Program-made: the position numbers and the translations under genes | Shown: in pieces, positions 11,515-27,090 of the stretch | Layout: each line of letters opens with the position of its first letter | Numbering within the stretch: position 1 is the first letter of the stretch | NCBI GenBank assembly: GCA_028455995.1 | Contig: JABELC010000005.1 | Location: 806,001 to 870,000 of the forward strand | DNA length: 64,000 bases | From: Scleromitrula shiraiana | Taxonomy: Eukaryota > Ascomycota > Leotiomycetes > Helotiales > Sclerotiniaceae | Reading direction: 5' to 3' | Notes under the pieces: model-generated | Database searches by the model: none | Told to the model about the DNA's origin: nothing | The model's input: only the letters and a program-made list of their open reading frames with translations

Positions 11515-12399
11515 TGGCGGATCATTCTATGTAGCCAATGAATTCTACATAGCTAATGAATTCATTCTAATCACAGACTCAGAACAATATAAATGAGTAA
11601 GATAAGCATCTACACAACCGCCCATCGAATACCTGCGAGAGACGACATTCGCGACATCGCCTGCCAGTGCATAGCCACCACTATATTATAAAAAGATCTA
11701 ACCAAACCATTATAAACATAGATACGTCTCCACTCTACAACAATAACAAACCATGCAACGAGAATAAATCCGCGTGTATTATGTTGGAGAGTGCATGTAT
11801 GGAGCTTTGTAGCAGAGTATCGGGGTCGAAATTGGATTGCTTGGCTATTCATACGTATATACATACATACATACGTATATACATACATACATGCATACAT
11901 ACATACATACATACTATGGCGAATCCGACGAATCTCGTGGTATGTGTGGTGTGTGTGGTGAGGTGTGGTGAAGTGTGGTAATTGCCGAGGAACGTTCAGT
12001 TCAGTTCATTATATAAGTGCTTAATAAACACTGTTTATTTTATTAATTTCATTTCGATTTATATCATATCATATCATATCATATTCTTGGAAGAACCCAG
12101 GCTGCGACTGCACGCTTAATGTTTTTCATTCGTTTGCTGTTATCGCGAGATGGCTTAGCGGTTTTCTTATTTCTCAAGGGAGTGGAGTGGAATAAAGTGG
12201 AGTGGAATGGAATGGAGGGGAGTGGAGTAGAGGGGAGGGGAGTAGAGTAGAGTGCGACGACATATAGAGAATAGAGCGAGTATTTTCAACAACAGGGAAA
12301 CATAGTCATGCATGTATTTATTTATTTATTTATTTGTATGTATGTATATTTGAAAACATCAAATGCCAATTCATTCATAAAAAGCCATTTTAGAATTCC
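11515..12399. repeat. intergenic with microsatellites
   Basis: A (TACA)n tract with ATACGTATAT interruptions runs from about 11851 to 11914, (ATATC)n at 12061-12084, a degenerate GGAGTGGAAT-type run at about 12180-12255, and (ATTT)n at about 12314-12340. Frames across these are low-complexity and not genes. Confidence 0.7.
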
Positions 12400-12858
12400 T
12401 TACTCTTGCAAAGTAATATAATCGATCTGTATTTCTACAGCAGTGGCTGAATCCCAGAAGTCTAGATCATTATCGACATATATGCGCCAGCTATCAAGGT
12501 ATCCACTGGCATTATTGGCGAAAGGACTACTAGTATGTTCATCTTTGATGACTGTCCAGATACAATAACGATGCAATGGAGAAGTTTCGAAGCATATGTT
12601 GCGTTCTAGAAGCGTGGGAATCGGGGATTCGTGTCGTTGTTGATGGTGTCTTGGGGCTGTGTTATGGCTGGACAAAAATGTTGGTGAAATCCTTCTTCTA
12701 ATTGCCTGGATATTTATTGTAAGGATTTTTGATGGGTTGTTAGATAATCTAATAATACCAATATGCTCGGCGTTCATTCGAGCGTATGCACTGATGCTCA
12801 TTCCGCATTGGGATATCTCGATATTGTCATGTAATGTGATGGTTATATACGGGAACAT
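12400..12858 (-). CDS. unsupported 152-codon open frame
   Basis: A minus-strand ATG-to-TAA frame of 152 residues in an otherwise gene-poor stretch. The C-terminal half (CIWTVIKDEHTSSPFANN, SWRIYVDNDLDFWDSA) has mixed composition like a real protein, but I recognise no family, see no signal peptide or membrane segment, and no neighbouring exon joins it. It could be an orphan gene, a gene remnant or chance. Confidence 0.22.
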   Translation of the reverse strand: MFPYITITLHDNIEISQCGMSISAYARMNAEHIGIIRLSNNPSKILTINIQAIRRRISPTFLSSHNTAPRHHQQRHESPIPTLLERNICFETSPLHRYCIWTVIKDEHTSSPFANNASGYLDSWRIYVDNDLDFWDSATAVEIQIDYITLQE

Positions 12859-16699
<3,841 letters not shown>

Positions 16700-17930
16700 A
16701 TGCGTTCTTCAATACTCTCAGCCTCAGCTGCTGTCCTCCTATCAGGACTTGCCAGTGCACAAACTTTCACTGATTGTAACCCTCTCACCAAGAGTATGTT
16801 CTTTATACCTTTTTCAAGTGGATAAAATTAACACTATTATAGGCACTTGTCCATCAGACCCTGCTCTTGGAGGTCTTCAATTTACTGATTTCACTGCTGG
16901 AAAGAATGAGAACTGGACACTCGCCGATGGAACTACTCTCTCCTATGGCTCTCAAGGAGCTGAATTCGTTATCAAGACCAAGACCGACGCACCAACCATT
17001 AGCAACAGCAAATACATTTTCTTCGGTTCGATTTCCGTATTTGCACGCGCATCTCCGGGGGTTGGTATTGTCAGCAGTTTCATCCTTGAATCTGATGACC
17101 TTGACGAGATTGATTGGGAATGGCTAGGAGCTTTTGATAACAAAGTTGAGAATAACTTCTTCGGAAAGGGAAACACAACTACTTACAACAGAGCTCAATA
17201 CCCTGCTGTCTCTACCCCGATCGAAACTTTCCACAACTACACTATCGACTGGACCTCGGAGAGAATCATCTGGTACATTGATGGAGCATCCGTTCGAACC
17301 CTTAACTATGGAGATGATCTTGCTCTCAACGGAAAGAACTACCCCCAAACCCCAATGAGAGTCAAGATGGGTAGTTGGGTAGGATGTGCCGACGCAGCCG
17401 CTGCAAGCAACCCCGCCACCCAAGGAACTTGCGAATGGGCAGGAGGATATGCCGATTTCACCAAGGCCCCCTTCACTTTCTACGTTGCCAACGTCACCAT
17501 TCAAGATTACGGTTGTGCTACCGAATACAAATATGGCGACATGACCGGATCCTTCTCATCCATCAAGAGCACCGGAGGGTGCAGCGGTCGAAGCGCAAAG
17601 GATAACACCTCATCCTCCTCATCCTCAACAGCCACCAAATCCGGTTCCTCATCCGGTTCGTCAACCTTAGCTACCGTCGCTTCCTCCTCAGGATCAAGCG
17701 CCGCTACCGGAACCGCATCTGGATCTGCTGCTGACGCAACTGCTACCTCTGGATCTGGATCTGGATCCAAGAACTCCAACTCTTCCAACTCCGGTTCTGC
17801 GACTAACTCGGCTGGTGTCGCGTTGAGCACTTCGTCTAGTGCTAATACCCTCAGACCTAAACACGAATATGGAATGATCGATATCTCCGTTATGCTCTTG
17901 GGATTGGGACTTGGCTATTTGGTTATGTAA
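16700..17930 (+). CDS. GPI-anchored GH16 (CRH-type) chitin-glucan transglycosylase
   Basis: Two exons, 16700-16793 and 16843-17930 (intron 49 bp), encode 393 residues. Order: signal peptide (MRSSILSASAAVLLSGLASA), short Cys segment (DCNPLTKSTCPSDPALGG), GH16 domain about 40-265, Ser/Gly/Ala-rich linker about 285-365, and a C-terminal hydrophobic tail (MIDISVMLLGLGLGYLVM) suited to GPI attachment. The catalytic motif LDEIDWEWLG gives nucleophile Glu120, Asp122 and acid/base Glu124. The aromatic loop IDWTSERIIWYIDG and the NYPQTPMRVKMGSW and ADFTKAPFTFYV blocks are CRH-like. No CBM18 chitin-binding domain is seen. Relatives (yeast Crh1/Utr2, Aspergillus Crf/Crh) link chitin to beta-1,6/1,3-glucan at the cell wall. 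Start choice is firm because it supplies the signal peptide and a phase-matched junction. Confidence 0.94.
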
Positions 17931-20256
17931 TCGAGTTTCCGGGATGATTTTTGTTCGGTTTTATTTTTTGGTTCTGGGTTGGTATGGGTTGGGATGGGAT
18001 GGGATGGGGAAGTTTATTTATGTATGATGTACGATGCATGGGACTGGTGTTTTTGATTCTGATTCTCATGATGATGATAATTCCGGGGGAGGGGACGATA
18101 CGAGGAGATGAGATGAGATGAGATTAGATGATGGATATCCCCTGATGCGTTGGGTGGTTTTTTCTTTTCTTTTGCGGGCTGGGTTACATCTACATTTGCA
18201 TTTTTATTTCATAAAAAGATGAGAATGGATGTACCTGTATATGCATTATATGGAGTTTTTTGAAAGAACGAAAGAGAGAAAGAAAGAAAGATAGAAAGAT
18301 AGAAAGATAGAACAGATTATATGACTATACCATCTTTATTTTATTTTATTTTATTGTTTTATTTTATCGTTTTATTATTTCCTTATTATTAAACAACTAG
18401 TCTGATTCTTTGAAGTTCTTAATAATGAAATTGACGGGATGAATAGACTCGATCATGATGCTAGAATAACTTAAATAAGAATAGAATAGAATAGAATAGA
18501 ATATTCACGAGTTCAATAAAATCATTATTATGTTTTCCAATCTGAGTTATTATTGAATAGTAATTTCATCTCTGTATCTCTCTTTTCTAAATTTCCCTTT
18601 TTAACAACCCACCAAATAGGGTATATGCGTATATATATCTAACTATATACCAATCAATCTCCCCCCCCCGCTCATCTCCCCAGAAAAATCTACTTCTACT
18701 TCTACTCCATTCTTCTACTCCATTCCCCATCCATTCACATAATCCAAAATATCCTCCTCCTCAATTGACATATTCACTTCACTTCACTTACTTCACTTAC
18801 TTCACTTACTTCACTTACTTCACTTACTTCACTTACTTCAATTCACTACTGCATAATTCAAATGACTCCATTTTCCCAGCAGACAATCATCCCATACCAA
18901 ACCTCATATAATGCGTTTCCGCCCCCAACTTTATTTTCATCGTGATTTTCATTCGGCAGATCGGTATATAAAGTACTGGGATTATCGTTGTTTGGGAGTT
19001 GAGAGAAAGGCAGAGTTATGTCGCTGTACTTATAGTATAATGGTGGAAAATATTTAAGTAGTAACTGCACAGTGATTCATGATTGGAAGTCTGATTGCTA
19101 ATTTGATCGTTTGGGCTGTGATTCAATTCGATGGGAAGTTAAGCATACTGGTACGTGACTAGTTGGTAAGCTAGTGGTGGCATGTTAGTTCTGCTTACGG
19201 ATCGACAACCTGATGGACTGATACTCTCGATACCGTACGGGAGTTGAGTTTCCTGCGGCTTGCAAGGATAGCTTGCACGGCTAGAACTGCAAGTTGCAGA
19301 AACTCGACTCTCGTTGGGATGGATAGTCGATTCGATTATCTGACTTTTGGATGCCTGTATACTGTTGGGAAAGAAAGTCTCCTGACTTTGGGCAAATGCT
19401 TCCCGCTGACTACATATGACAGCGGAGGAAAGGAAGATGCTCGTTTTCACATGTATGTAATTGGTTTGGGTGGCAACACATATTTTCCCGTCTTCGACAC
19501 GTCAAATCTCTAGATAACAAGTATTGCGTGCTGGTTAATTTTTCGTCGTGCTGTTAATTAGGGGGTTTTCAAACACTGCTTTGCTATCCCCTAATCCTCT
19601 ACTCCTTCCTGTTCAAATTTTCTTTTCGGTATCGCAAACCCTTTTGAATGCTTTGCATCACCCTTCTACTTTTATACCAGTGTATCAAACCGCCAAGCTA
19701 TCTCTCAGCCCTGCTCTCATAGATCGCATGAGAAAAAATTGCGATTGGTACCATAGTATCGGTACTGGTATTGCGTTTCTGCTTACCGTGGGACAAAATA
19801 TACGGTTAATCTTTAGCAAAATGCCGCGCGCGGGATTGGGGACAATCTTTGTCATTGATGTGTCACAACAGCTACAGCTGCTAGTAATTTGGAGAACTGA
19901 AATGCTGCCGATTGGATGACGAGATGCTTGGGAATGTCCGTGGGTGTTCATGATATCTTTTCATTTTGATGGTTGAAGTCGCACAGCTTTGCTTACCTGC
20001 AGGTTTTGTTCTATTTTCAATGTTTTTCCAAAACCTGATTTAAAAGGTTCGATACCTCGCGGCAGATGGTGCTGAAATCTTGATGGAATCATACTCTCAT
20101 CCAACGTATGCAAGTCCGTCACGAATTTGATCTTGGATCTATTATCAAATCTTGTCTTTTCACTTAGTTGGTTCATCAATTAATGAATTCTTCGTCTCCA
20201 AAATTCTATCACAGCAATCTTCACTTAGTACAACCTCGCCATTAGTAACAGGAAGC
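17931..20256. other. intergenic region, no gene seen
   Basis: The 3' flank holds GGGATGGGAT, GATGAGATGAGAT, GAAAGATA and TTTTATTTTA repeats (17980-18370). A 9-bp minisatellite (ACTTCACTT unit, about six copies) lies at about 18774-18843. Frames at 19139-19951 on both strands mirror each other and show no domain. Confidence 0.5.
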
Positions 20257-21718
20257 ATGGCTCAATACACGGATCTTTCTAGTGTTCCTGCTGGGCCACC
20301 TCCACCGGGAGTTGTGCCAAATTTTGATAACCCAGAAACATCGGCGCTAGGTCTCCGCGTTGGTTTAGGGTTATGTATAACTATCGCGACTATCTTTTTA
20401 GTACTGCGAATATATACAAAATTGGTTATAATGAGATTATGGGGAGCAGATGATTGTAAATATCTTCTCAACAGTTACATTTTGTTCTATGCTTACTTGT
20501 CTAGGGTCCTGTCTCGTTGGATTTGTAAGTTTCGCGACTTCTAGCTCAATGATATGGCGCTGATGAAAGTCGAAAGGCACTTTGTTTATCCCATGACATC
20601 CTCGCCTTTACTAGTAAGTTCTGTCTAGAGCATCTTCATTTCATGAAGGTTTACTCAATGATACACAGTGAGTGGAAAATATCTTGGACATCATATGTGG
20701 GATATTCGAGCTTCGTCTTACACGACCAGCTATTTCCAGGTTAGTTTTCAACCTCACTGGAGAAACACATCTGATCTCTTTGCCTTAGAGGTTATCAGCT
20801 GCGTTGAACTTATATGCGCTAGCGCTGTTCTTCGTTAAACTTTCAATATTCCTTCTCTACCTCCGGCTATTTGGATCTAATACCGCGACTCGTTGGTTAA
20901 TATGGGGAGGTATCGTTGTCTGTGGAGTCTTTTGTTCAATGTGTGTCATCGTCAACTGCCTTCTTTGTCTACCCTCGCAGACTTCTACTCCAGTTGATGT
21001 GAGTATACATTTTGTTATCCAAACTTTATACCTTTCAAATCTGCTCTTCTTTTTTTCTTTAGTTCTTATCAGATGTGCAGGAGAACTGACTCTTAGGTAT
21101 AGTGGTCAACGAAGTTTGAAGCATGCAGAGTATCTCTCAGCCATTTTCAAATTGCACAATGCAGTTTTGAGATACTAAGTGACATATATCTGATGATCTT
21201 ACCCATCCACTCGATTTTCAAGCTGCATCTTCCTACTTCTAGGAAACTAGGCGTTAGCGCGATATTCCTTGTTGGTTTTCTGTAAGTCCATCCCATTCCC
21301 TCCATTTCTTACTTACTGCGATAAATATCAAAACAAAACTACTAACTCACATTCAAATTCAAGAGCCCTCGCCTGCTCCTTAGCAAATCTCGGATATCGC
21401 ATTCGTCATTTACAAAGTTTCCCCACAGACTGGTCCTGGATCAGCGTACCCATATTCATACTATCTTCCGCGGAGATATATGCAGGAATTATCTGCAGCT
21501 CCACGCCTATATTTGGAAAGCTATTTCACAAAAAGGCGAAGAAGGGCTATCAGTTACCATCCACGAGATCTGCGATTAGTGCCAGGAAGAAATCGACGAA
21601 AAGTACGGATACAGGAAGTATTTCGAGGCTTCGGGATGAGCCGGATGGTGTTGATGAGTATATTGAACTTGAGCATGGGGTTAACTATGTTGCGGAATTG
21701 GGAGACAGAAAAAGTTAG
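20257..21718 (+). pseudogene. rhodopsin-domain (Pth11-like) integral membrane protein, broken
   Basis: Exon 1 (20257-20455) gives MAQYTDLSSVPAGPPPPG, a first membrane helix and LRIYTKLVIMRLWGADD. After a 49-bp intron, 20505 onward gives the family signature DDWSCLVGF. Further exons are 20669-20739 (GKYLGHHMWDIRAS), 20789-20998 (LALFFVKLSIFLLYLRLFG), about 21073-21281 (QCSFEILSDIYLMILPI, HLPTSRKLGVSAIFLVGF) and 21364-21718 (LALACSLANLGYRI, then a hydrophilic tail). The order of helices matches the fungal seven-helix rhodopsin-like family. Breaks: the frame changes between about 20525 and 20560 without a usable intron, and two TAG codons lie in frame at 21094-21096 and 21100-21102 just before a conserved Cys. 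Relatives act as putative surface receptors or scaffolds; here a full-length product is unlikely. Confidence 0.7.
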
Positions 21719-22185
21719 TTGTGATATTTGATGATGGATGGTGATGGTTCGAGGGGAGGAAAAGTGGCTTTGGAATTTGTATGAATGGTGCTCAGTGGTT
21801 TTGGATGCAGAAATTTCACGGTGATTAGAACGAGTGGGTGATCTCGTGGCTGGAGTAGGACGGAGCTATTGGCTTGAATATTTTTTCAATATACCTTCGC
21901 TTTATATTTTTGCAAATGTCTTGTAACATCGGAATCGATTTAAAGTAACTATTTGAATTACATTGCGCTTAACAGATTTGCCAAATTCTCCTTCGAAAGT
22001 CGTAAGATGGATAACTTGGCTTTTCTCAGGCTACGCGGAGTCAATATACTAGTAGCAAATGCGTTTGAACTACCTCAGATGCTTTATGATTTTATGGCAT
22101 ATTATAATAAGCTACAAGATCGAGGACAGTAAAACTCTATCTTGTGGGTTCCCTAATATGCTTGCTATACTAGCCGGGAATCTGG
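21719..22185. other. short intergenic gap between convergent broken genes
   Basis: AT-rich 3' flanks; no coding signal seen. Confidence 0.5.
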
Positions 22186-23217
22186 TTAAGAAACGATAGA
22201 ATTGGCTCTTGCCGCAAGAGCTCCAATATGCTCCTCATCCGTCCCATAACAACCCCCCACCACTTTCAATTCTGGCAACAAAGTCAAAGGCTCGCCAAAC
22301 TCCTGAACATAAACCGATACATCTCCGCGATCTAGCTCAGATGCATGATCAAGATCTTTGTGACTCTTCCAACTTGCATTTCCCCTAACCGATCCAATTC
22401 TCAACCTCAAATCATCTGGAAGATCCCAGATTGCTTCCACAACATGTCGTGGATGCACGCAATTAACCCCGAAATATATTGTATAATTATGCGTCAAACG
22501 ATCTACCTCGTGGATTGCTCATCAAGAGACATTCCTCCCAATAGTAGTCCATCCGTCTCAACACTAAATGAAACATAGATCGGAAGGTTGAATTCACGCG
22601 CCACGCTCACTGCCGCAACAGCTTCATTGGAATTTGTTACGCTCATAATGGATAGCATGTCTATGCCTTCCTCGGCCAGGATACGGACTTGAGAACGGTA
22701 GTTTTCATACGCTTGAGAGAAGGAAACCGTATCCGTAGAATCTCCATAAGCATCTTGGAGAGTTCCTTCCAAGGGTCCCACTAATGACAATAGGAGTTGA
22801 TGGAGTTTCAACCTCGCGACGAAGTTCTTGGAGAATTCTGGCTGCCGCGCGGTTTAGGATAAGGATTTGTTGGTTCCAGAGGTTAAGTTTGGAAGACCAT
22901 GACGGAGCACCGTGCCATGTTCGAGTTTCAAGAACGATTCTATTCGAGCAGGCGAGAGCAACGCTGATATAATCTCTGTAGATGGAGAGAAGAGATTCTT
23001 TGTCCTCGTCGGTACCGAGAAGTGGGAGTGTGGAGAAGTAGGGAACTTGGATTCCCTTTTTGTAGATAAGAGTGGTTTCGATTCCGACTTCTATGAGGAA
23101 TAGTTTTGGAGAGCACAATTGGGGAGGGGTCTGGATTTCGAAATCATTTCTCCTGGCGTGATATTGTGGTAACCTTGAAACTAGATTCGTTGCGAGCTCG
23201 ACACAAAAAACAATCAT
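22186..23217 (-). pseudogene. homocysteine S-methyltransferase, two frameshifts
   Basis: The minus strand carries the full order of this family: LIEVGIETTLIYKKGIQVPY near the N-terminus, RDYISVALACSNRIVLETRTW, a PIVISG / GPLEGTLQDAYG junction, ILAEEGIDMLSIMSVTN, LPIYVSFSVETDGLLLGG, YTIYFGVNCVHPRHV and VVGGCYGTDEEHI. The frame is lost at about 22773-22779 (one extra base) and returns at about 22512-22523 (one base missing), so the first and last parts share a frame and the middle 250 bases do not. Translation would stop early, at about 22705. The usual adjacent zinc-ligand Cys pair reads Cys-Tyr. Active relatives move a methyl group from S-methylmethionine or S-adenosylmethionine to homocysteine to make methionine. 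No introns are needed. The start at 23217 is the first ATG; the domain begins about 35 codons later. Confidence 0.82.
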
Positions 23218-23746
23218 ATACTTACTAATTAACTAGTCTGGTATTTATACGTTTTGGGTACTACGTAGATAATAATAAATTATAAACCTCTGACTACTAC
23301 GCATATATAGGCAGGTAAAGAACAGATTAATTCAAGAAAACATATGAGTTTGATATGGAGAATCAAATTCTAGATGCGCGTGCTAAGTAACCGCATGGCA
23401 TGGAGTCACCACCCTAGACAGCCCTAGAGTTATATCCGTTGCGGGGCAGCACTGCAGTACACCTAGCCCCGTATATTTAGTTTTTGATGGCTAAACACTC
23501 GAGTAGTTTTTATAAATTCACCAAGGCCGACAACCAATAGCCGTTACATAAGCCGACACCCGAGTCATTCTCGAGTCATCCTAATCTATCCAAACTCTAG
23601 ATTGAACTTCCAAGTGCCAAGCAAACCTGAAAGGCAAAGAGTCTTTATAACATCCGTATGACTGTACTGTTCAAAATTCGAATTACTCATTTCCTCGCCT
23701 TATAATCGTGATTACTTACTGTGGGGCCCCTTTAAGTGCCGCAGCC
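23218..23746. promoter_or_regulatory. divergent promoter of the methyltransferase and bZIP relics
   Basis: About 530 bp between the two 5' ends, so both promoters lay here. No coding signal and no motif I can name with confidence. Confidence 0.4.
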
Positions 23747-25446
23747 ATGGTACGATCTCACAAGGAAAGCCAAAGTCCAAGCCAGGATTCCTCTCTATCA
23801 TCGGAGAAAAGGTAGGAATTAATCTCCTCATCATATCAATCCAGTCCCTCACATTGTCTTCTATAGGAACATCCGCAATCGCCTTTCGCAAAGAGCGTTC
23901 CGTGATAGACAAACTGCATATATCAAAGAGCTGGAAACGCGTTTGGCTGACAGCTCAAAACCCGATAATGAACTCCTTGGATCCCTTGAGGAAGATAATC
24001 AGAAACTGCGAGATCAGTTATTGGAGTCCCACGCCAAAATAGAAAGTGCAATTGCATCACTAAAAGTACAGTCTCTTGCAATCTCGAACGTGCTCAATCT
24101 CAGGGTATGTAAACGTTTATTTATCATCAATGACAGTATCCTAATTATAAACTGCAGCAAAGCCGTAAAGCCACTCCGGTGTACCAGATGCACAGCCTCT
24201 CGTCTCCGATTCCGGTGATGATACACCGGAACAACAGACTGAGAGTGACACTATTTGTGCTGCGCAACCTGGCGAACAAACAGCATCGGATGACGAACAG
24301 TCTTATGCTGGAAAAGCACCCATGCTGTCTTCCACTCTTGGTTAAGATGGGGGCTCAACAACTATAGTTCTCTCCAAGAACAGCCCGCGCCGACATCCCA
24401 TTTCTGAAAATGACACTTTTTCTAGTAGCAACAGTTTTGCGGATGTGGATAGTTTATTGTTCTGGTGGACACAACCGAATCTGGGGATATATCAACCTAG
24501 TCTTTACCTTATAAAACGTCTGAGAACGTCGCCAGCAGACCTTTTTATACGAGAAATTCACCATACTCGGATCACTTACAAGTCCTATCAGAAGTCATCG
24601 AAGATAAATGGGTGGCAAATGATCTCACAAATCTTCAAAGGTTCTTCAATTCATTTCTTTAGGTATTATCTCATATCTAACTATTTATTAGCTTAGAGTC
24701 ATTTGTTATATTTGTGCTTGCTATTTTTCACAGTATGACGAGACCTTTAATGACATCGTGGTATGCTAAAACCAAAACGATGCGACAAATTGCAGATATC
24801 TTGATATGGAAATTCAATCCCAATCCACAAACGTTTGCCCAGATTGAACCTTGTATGCGCCCAACTCAGCTGCAAATTACCTCAATTTTATCCTAAAGTC
24901 ATTGGCTGTTGTCCATTTTCTACCTTGCGAGACAAGCTCATTTTATCACATACATCCGATCCAAAGTTGGACAAGATAATCTTAGACATAGCATCTGCAT
25001 ACGCTGTTGAAACACGACTTTCAAATATTCTTCGAGGAGGTAATGATAGTCTAATTTACCTTCGAGTTTGGGATTTGTTTCTAGCTTGAAAGCTTCCAAG
25101 CGCCACAGCTGAAGTGAACCACGAGATTTACAACATTAGCGGCGAAGGGAATACCATATATTTGCTTCCAGTACCATCTTTATCCGTTCTATTTACTGAT
25201 TATAAACACGCTCGAGCTTGCTTTAAGGCTATTGGTATGGACGGAGGATTCTCTGCATATACACTCGACCCAATAATATTTGGACAGTATCAGGATCTCT
25301 ATGTACCTGACGATCCATTCATGGCAAGAGGACATCTAACTTCACGACTGACTACTCAGATAACTTTACCAGCTCCTCCGCCTCCCAATAAAAGTCTCGT
25401 GAACCTCTATCGAAGTCTGGTAGCCATGGCACTTCAAGGGACGTAG
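23747..25446 (+). pseudogene. bZIP transcription factor with DUF3425-type C-terminus, decayed
   Basis: Exon 1 (23747-23811) and exon 2 (23867-24104) join in frame to give a bZIP: basic region KRNIRNRLSQRAFRDRQ, then the heptad part (IKELETRLAD, LLGSLEEDNQKLRDQLLES). Exon 3 probably starts at 24196 (PLVSDSGDDTPEQQTES) and meets TAA at 24343. Later pieces match the fungal DUF3425 region in order: LQVLSEVIEDKW, RQIADILIWKFNPNPQTFAQ, MRPTQLQI, PQFYPKV, FSTLRDKLILSH, IYLRVWDLF, and at the end LSVLFTDYKHARACFKAIGM to TAG 25446. Breaks: TAA 24343-24345, a frame change near 24450, TAG 24498-24500, TAG 24660-24662 right at a splice donor, one extra T near 24875, TGA 25087-25089. At least three stops look like CAA/CAG/TGG changed by one transition. 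The factor is surely non-functional; it probably once regulated neighbours (inference). Confidence 0.85.
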
Positions 25447-25731
25447 TTTGGACGGATTTGATTCCTCCCTGCATACTTGCAATTTTAAATATAATATGAT
25501 TCGACCTTCTTTTCCAATTTCATTCCACATTTATATAGCGATCTTCAAATATAGGATATCGTTTGAGAGAGTCCTTCACCAGATTTTATAATGTACAGAT
25601 GAGTTCGATAGATAGGTACTCCATGAACTACGTTGAAGATAGCATGATCTACATCTATTAATCTTTATCTTGGAGAAAACCAGTAACATCTGTTGCAAAG
25701 AAGAAATTAGCACATAAATTATAAAACGGTA

Positions 25732-26794
25732 TCAATAAGTATATTCACGCTGATGAAATGCTTCAGGCTGATCTTGAACAATCCAGTGTCCGCAATCCAT
25801 GTTTACAATCCGAGACAATGGGAAAAAAGAAGAAATAAGTGGGAAAGCATCTTCAGGAATATAATGACTTTGGAGCGCTCGAAGGAAGAGTGTAGGTTTC
25901 ATGAATTTCATGGATTTGTCCTTGTGCGGAAAGTCTCCCAGTGGTCCGATTGCAGAATCTAATGTTTCTAAAGGGAGTCGTATCTTCAGGTATGGCGAGT
26001 TGTTTTCTTGAACCAGGTTGCCGAGCAAGAACAGACGCACAGATGGATTCTGTATCAAACCGTTAATGAATCCTTACTTCAATCCGAAACAGAGCAGTGG
26101 GAGATAATAAATGTACCTCTTCATATGCTTTCAAAACTTTGTCGGCTTCATTAAGGGTCTTAACTTTTGCGTTGTGTACACTCGCTAGTCCCTTGATATA
26201 TCTGGAAAAGTCCTCTGTTAGAGGTAATTGTATCGGACAATTATCAATAGCAACAACGTCAGATATGAGATCTGGTGAGTTAAGCGCAAGCGTCAGAGCA
26301 GTCTTGGCTCCCCTAAACATGCAGGTGAGTATAGTAAACCGATGATCTTGATAGGGACTTTATACATGGAATGACCGATCAAAGTTGCACTCCTGAACTG
26401 ACAGCTTGTGATGAAGGACTCAACATCCCTCGCCATCTCCAAATAATCGTGCCTTGGATGATGTCCTGAGTCCCCGTGGTTACGAAGATCCTAGAATGTC
26501 AATATTCTGTCAATACATTGGGGAGACTGATAAATCCTACTAAAGCAAAAACCTGCCGCGACAAATTCTGAGCAAGACGCCTGAAAATTAATCTGGTCAG
26601 GACAGAGCAAAGTGGGATGAATCATAGTTGGAGGGGTAGAAGACATACTTGCTTGCACGTCTATTTTCTCTCTTTGATCCGAGAAATCCATGGAGAAATA
26701 TTATTGGTATCTTGCTGATAACGGTGTATTTCGGCTTATGCAATTCGAAGGCTAATGAGACCCTCGAAGCTGTGGGCCAAATTGAGGTTCGCAT
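25732..26794 (-). CDS. ABHD11/IMO32-like alpha/beta hydrolase
   Basis: Five exons on the minus strand, 26794-26649, 26580-26541, 26490-26366, 26312-26117 and 26049-25732, encode 274 residues with every junction in frame (introns 68, 50, 53, 67 bp). Features: PIIFLHGFLGSKRENR oxyanion region, VFALDLRNHGDSGHHPRHDY, nucleophile Ser103 in LIGHSMGAKTALTLAL, ...SDVVAIDNCPIQLPL, KPTLFLRALQSHYIPED, and catalytic His257 in CGHWIVQDQPEAF. Length and motif order match the ABHD11 / yeast Imo32 group, which also includes the Eat1 alcohol acyltransferases. Many members are mitochondrial; an N-terminal targeting peptide is possible but weak (MRTSIWPTASRVSLAF). It is the only gene in the 20.3-28.5 kb block without a break. 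Its promoter is shared with the aminotransferase relic. Confidence 0.9.
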
Positions 26795-26985
26795 GAGGAT
26801 TTCAATTACATCAGACCTGTAGCATAAGACTTAGACGTTGGATTGATAATACACAAAAATATCAAGTGTTGATGGGGAATAAAAAGGAGGAATTGGAGCC
26901 GATGCAGTCACACTCTAGTCTCGAATTATATTCACTACTGCGCGGATCTCTTGGTAGTGGGGCCTTTGAATGAACTAATTTTGTG

Positions 26986-27005
26986 TTACTAACAAATATG
27001 TTAGT
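26986..27005. promoter_or_regulatory. imperfect TTACTAA palindrome (AP-1/Yap-like site 1)
   Basis: TTACTAACAAATATGTTAGT: the 18 bases from 26988 form a near-perfect inverted repeat. TTACTAA is the known Yap1 response element of fungal AP-1 bZIP proteins. A bZIP relic lies 1.5 kb away. Function here is inferred. Confidence 0.5.
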
Positions 27006-27090
27006 GGTCTACAAACTTTATTTCATAGGGCTGCTTAGTGTGTTACTGTTACTGTTACACTCCTAGGTGCAGTATTAGCAGGCTTCTCGA

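Noticed and set aside
17124..17830. Minus-strand frames inside the GH16 gene
   Set aside because: Mirror frames of a strongly supported coding exon.
19139..19951. Several 80-120 codon frames on both strands between the GH16 gene and the rhodopsin relic
   Set aside because: They mirror each other, show no domain, and no splice sites join them.
20525..20544. 20-bp GTAAGT...CTAG segment as an intron in the rhodopsin-like gene
   Set aside because: Far too short, and it does not bring the following exon into the needed frame.
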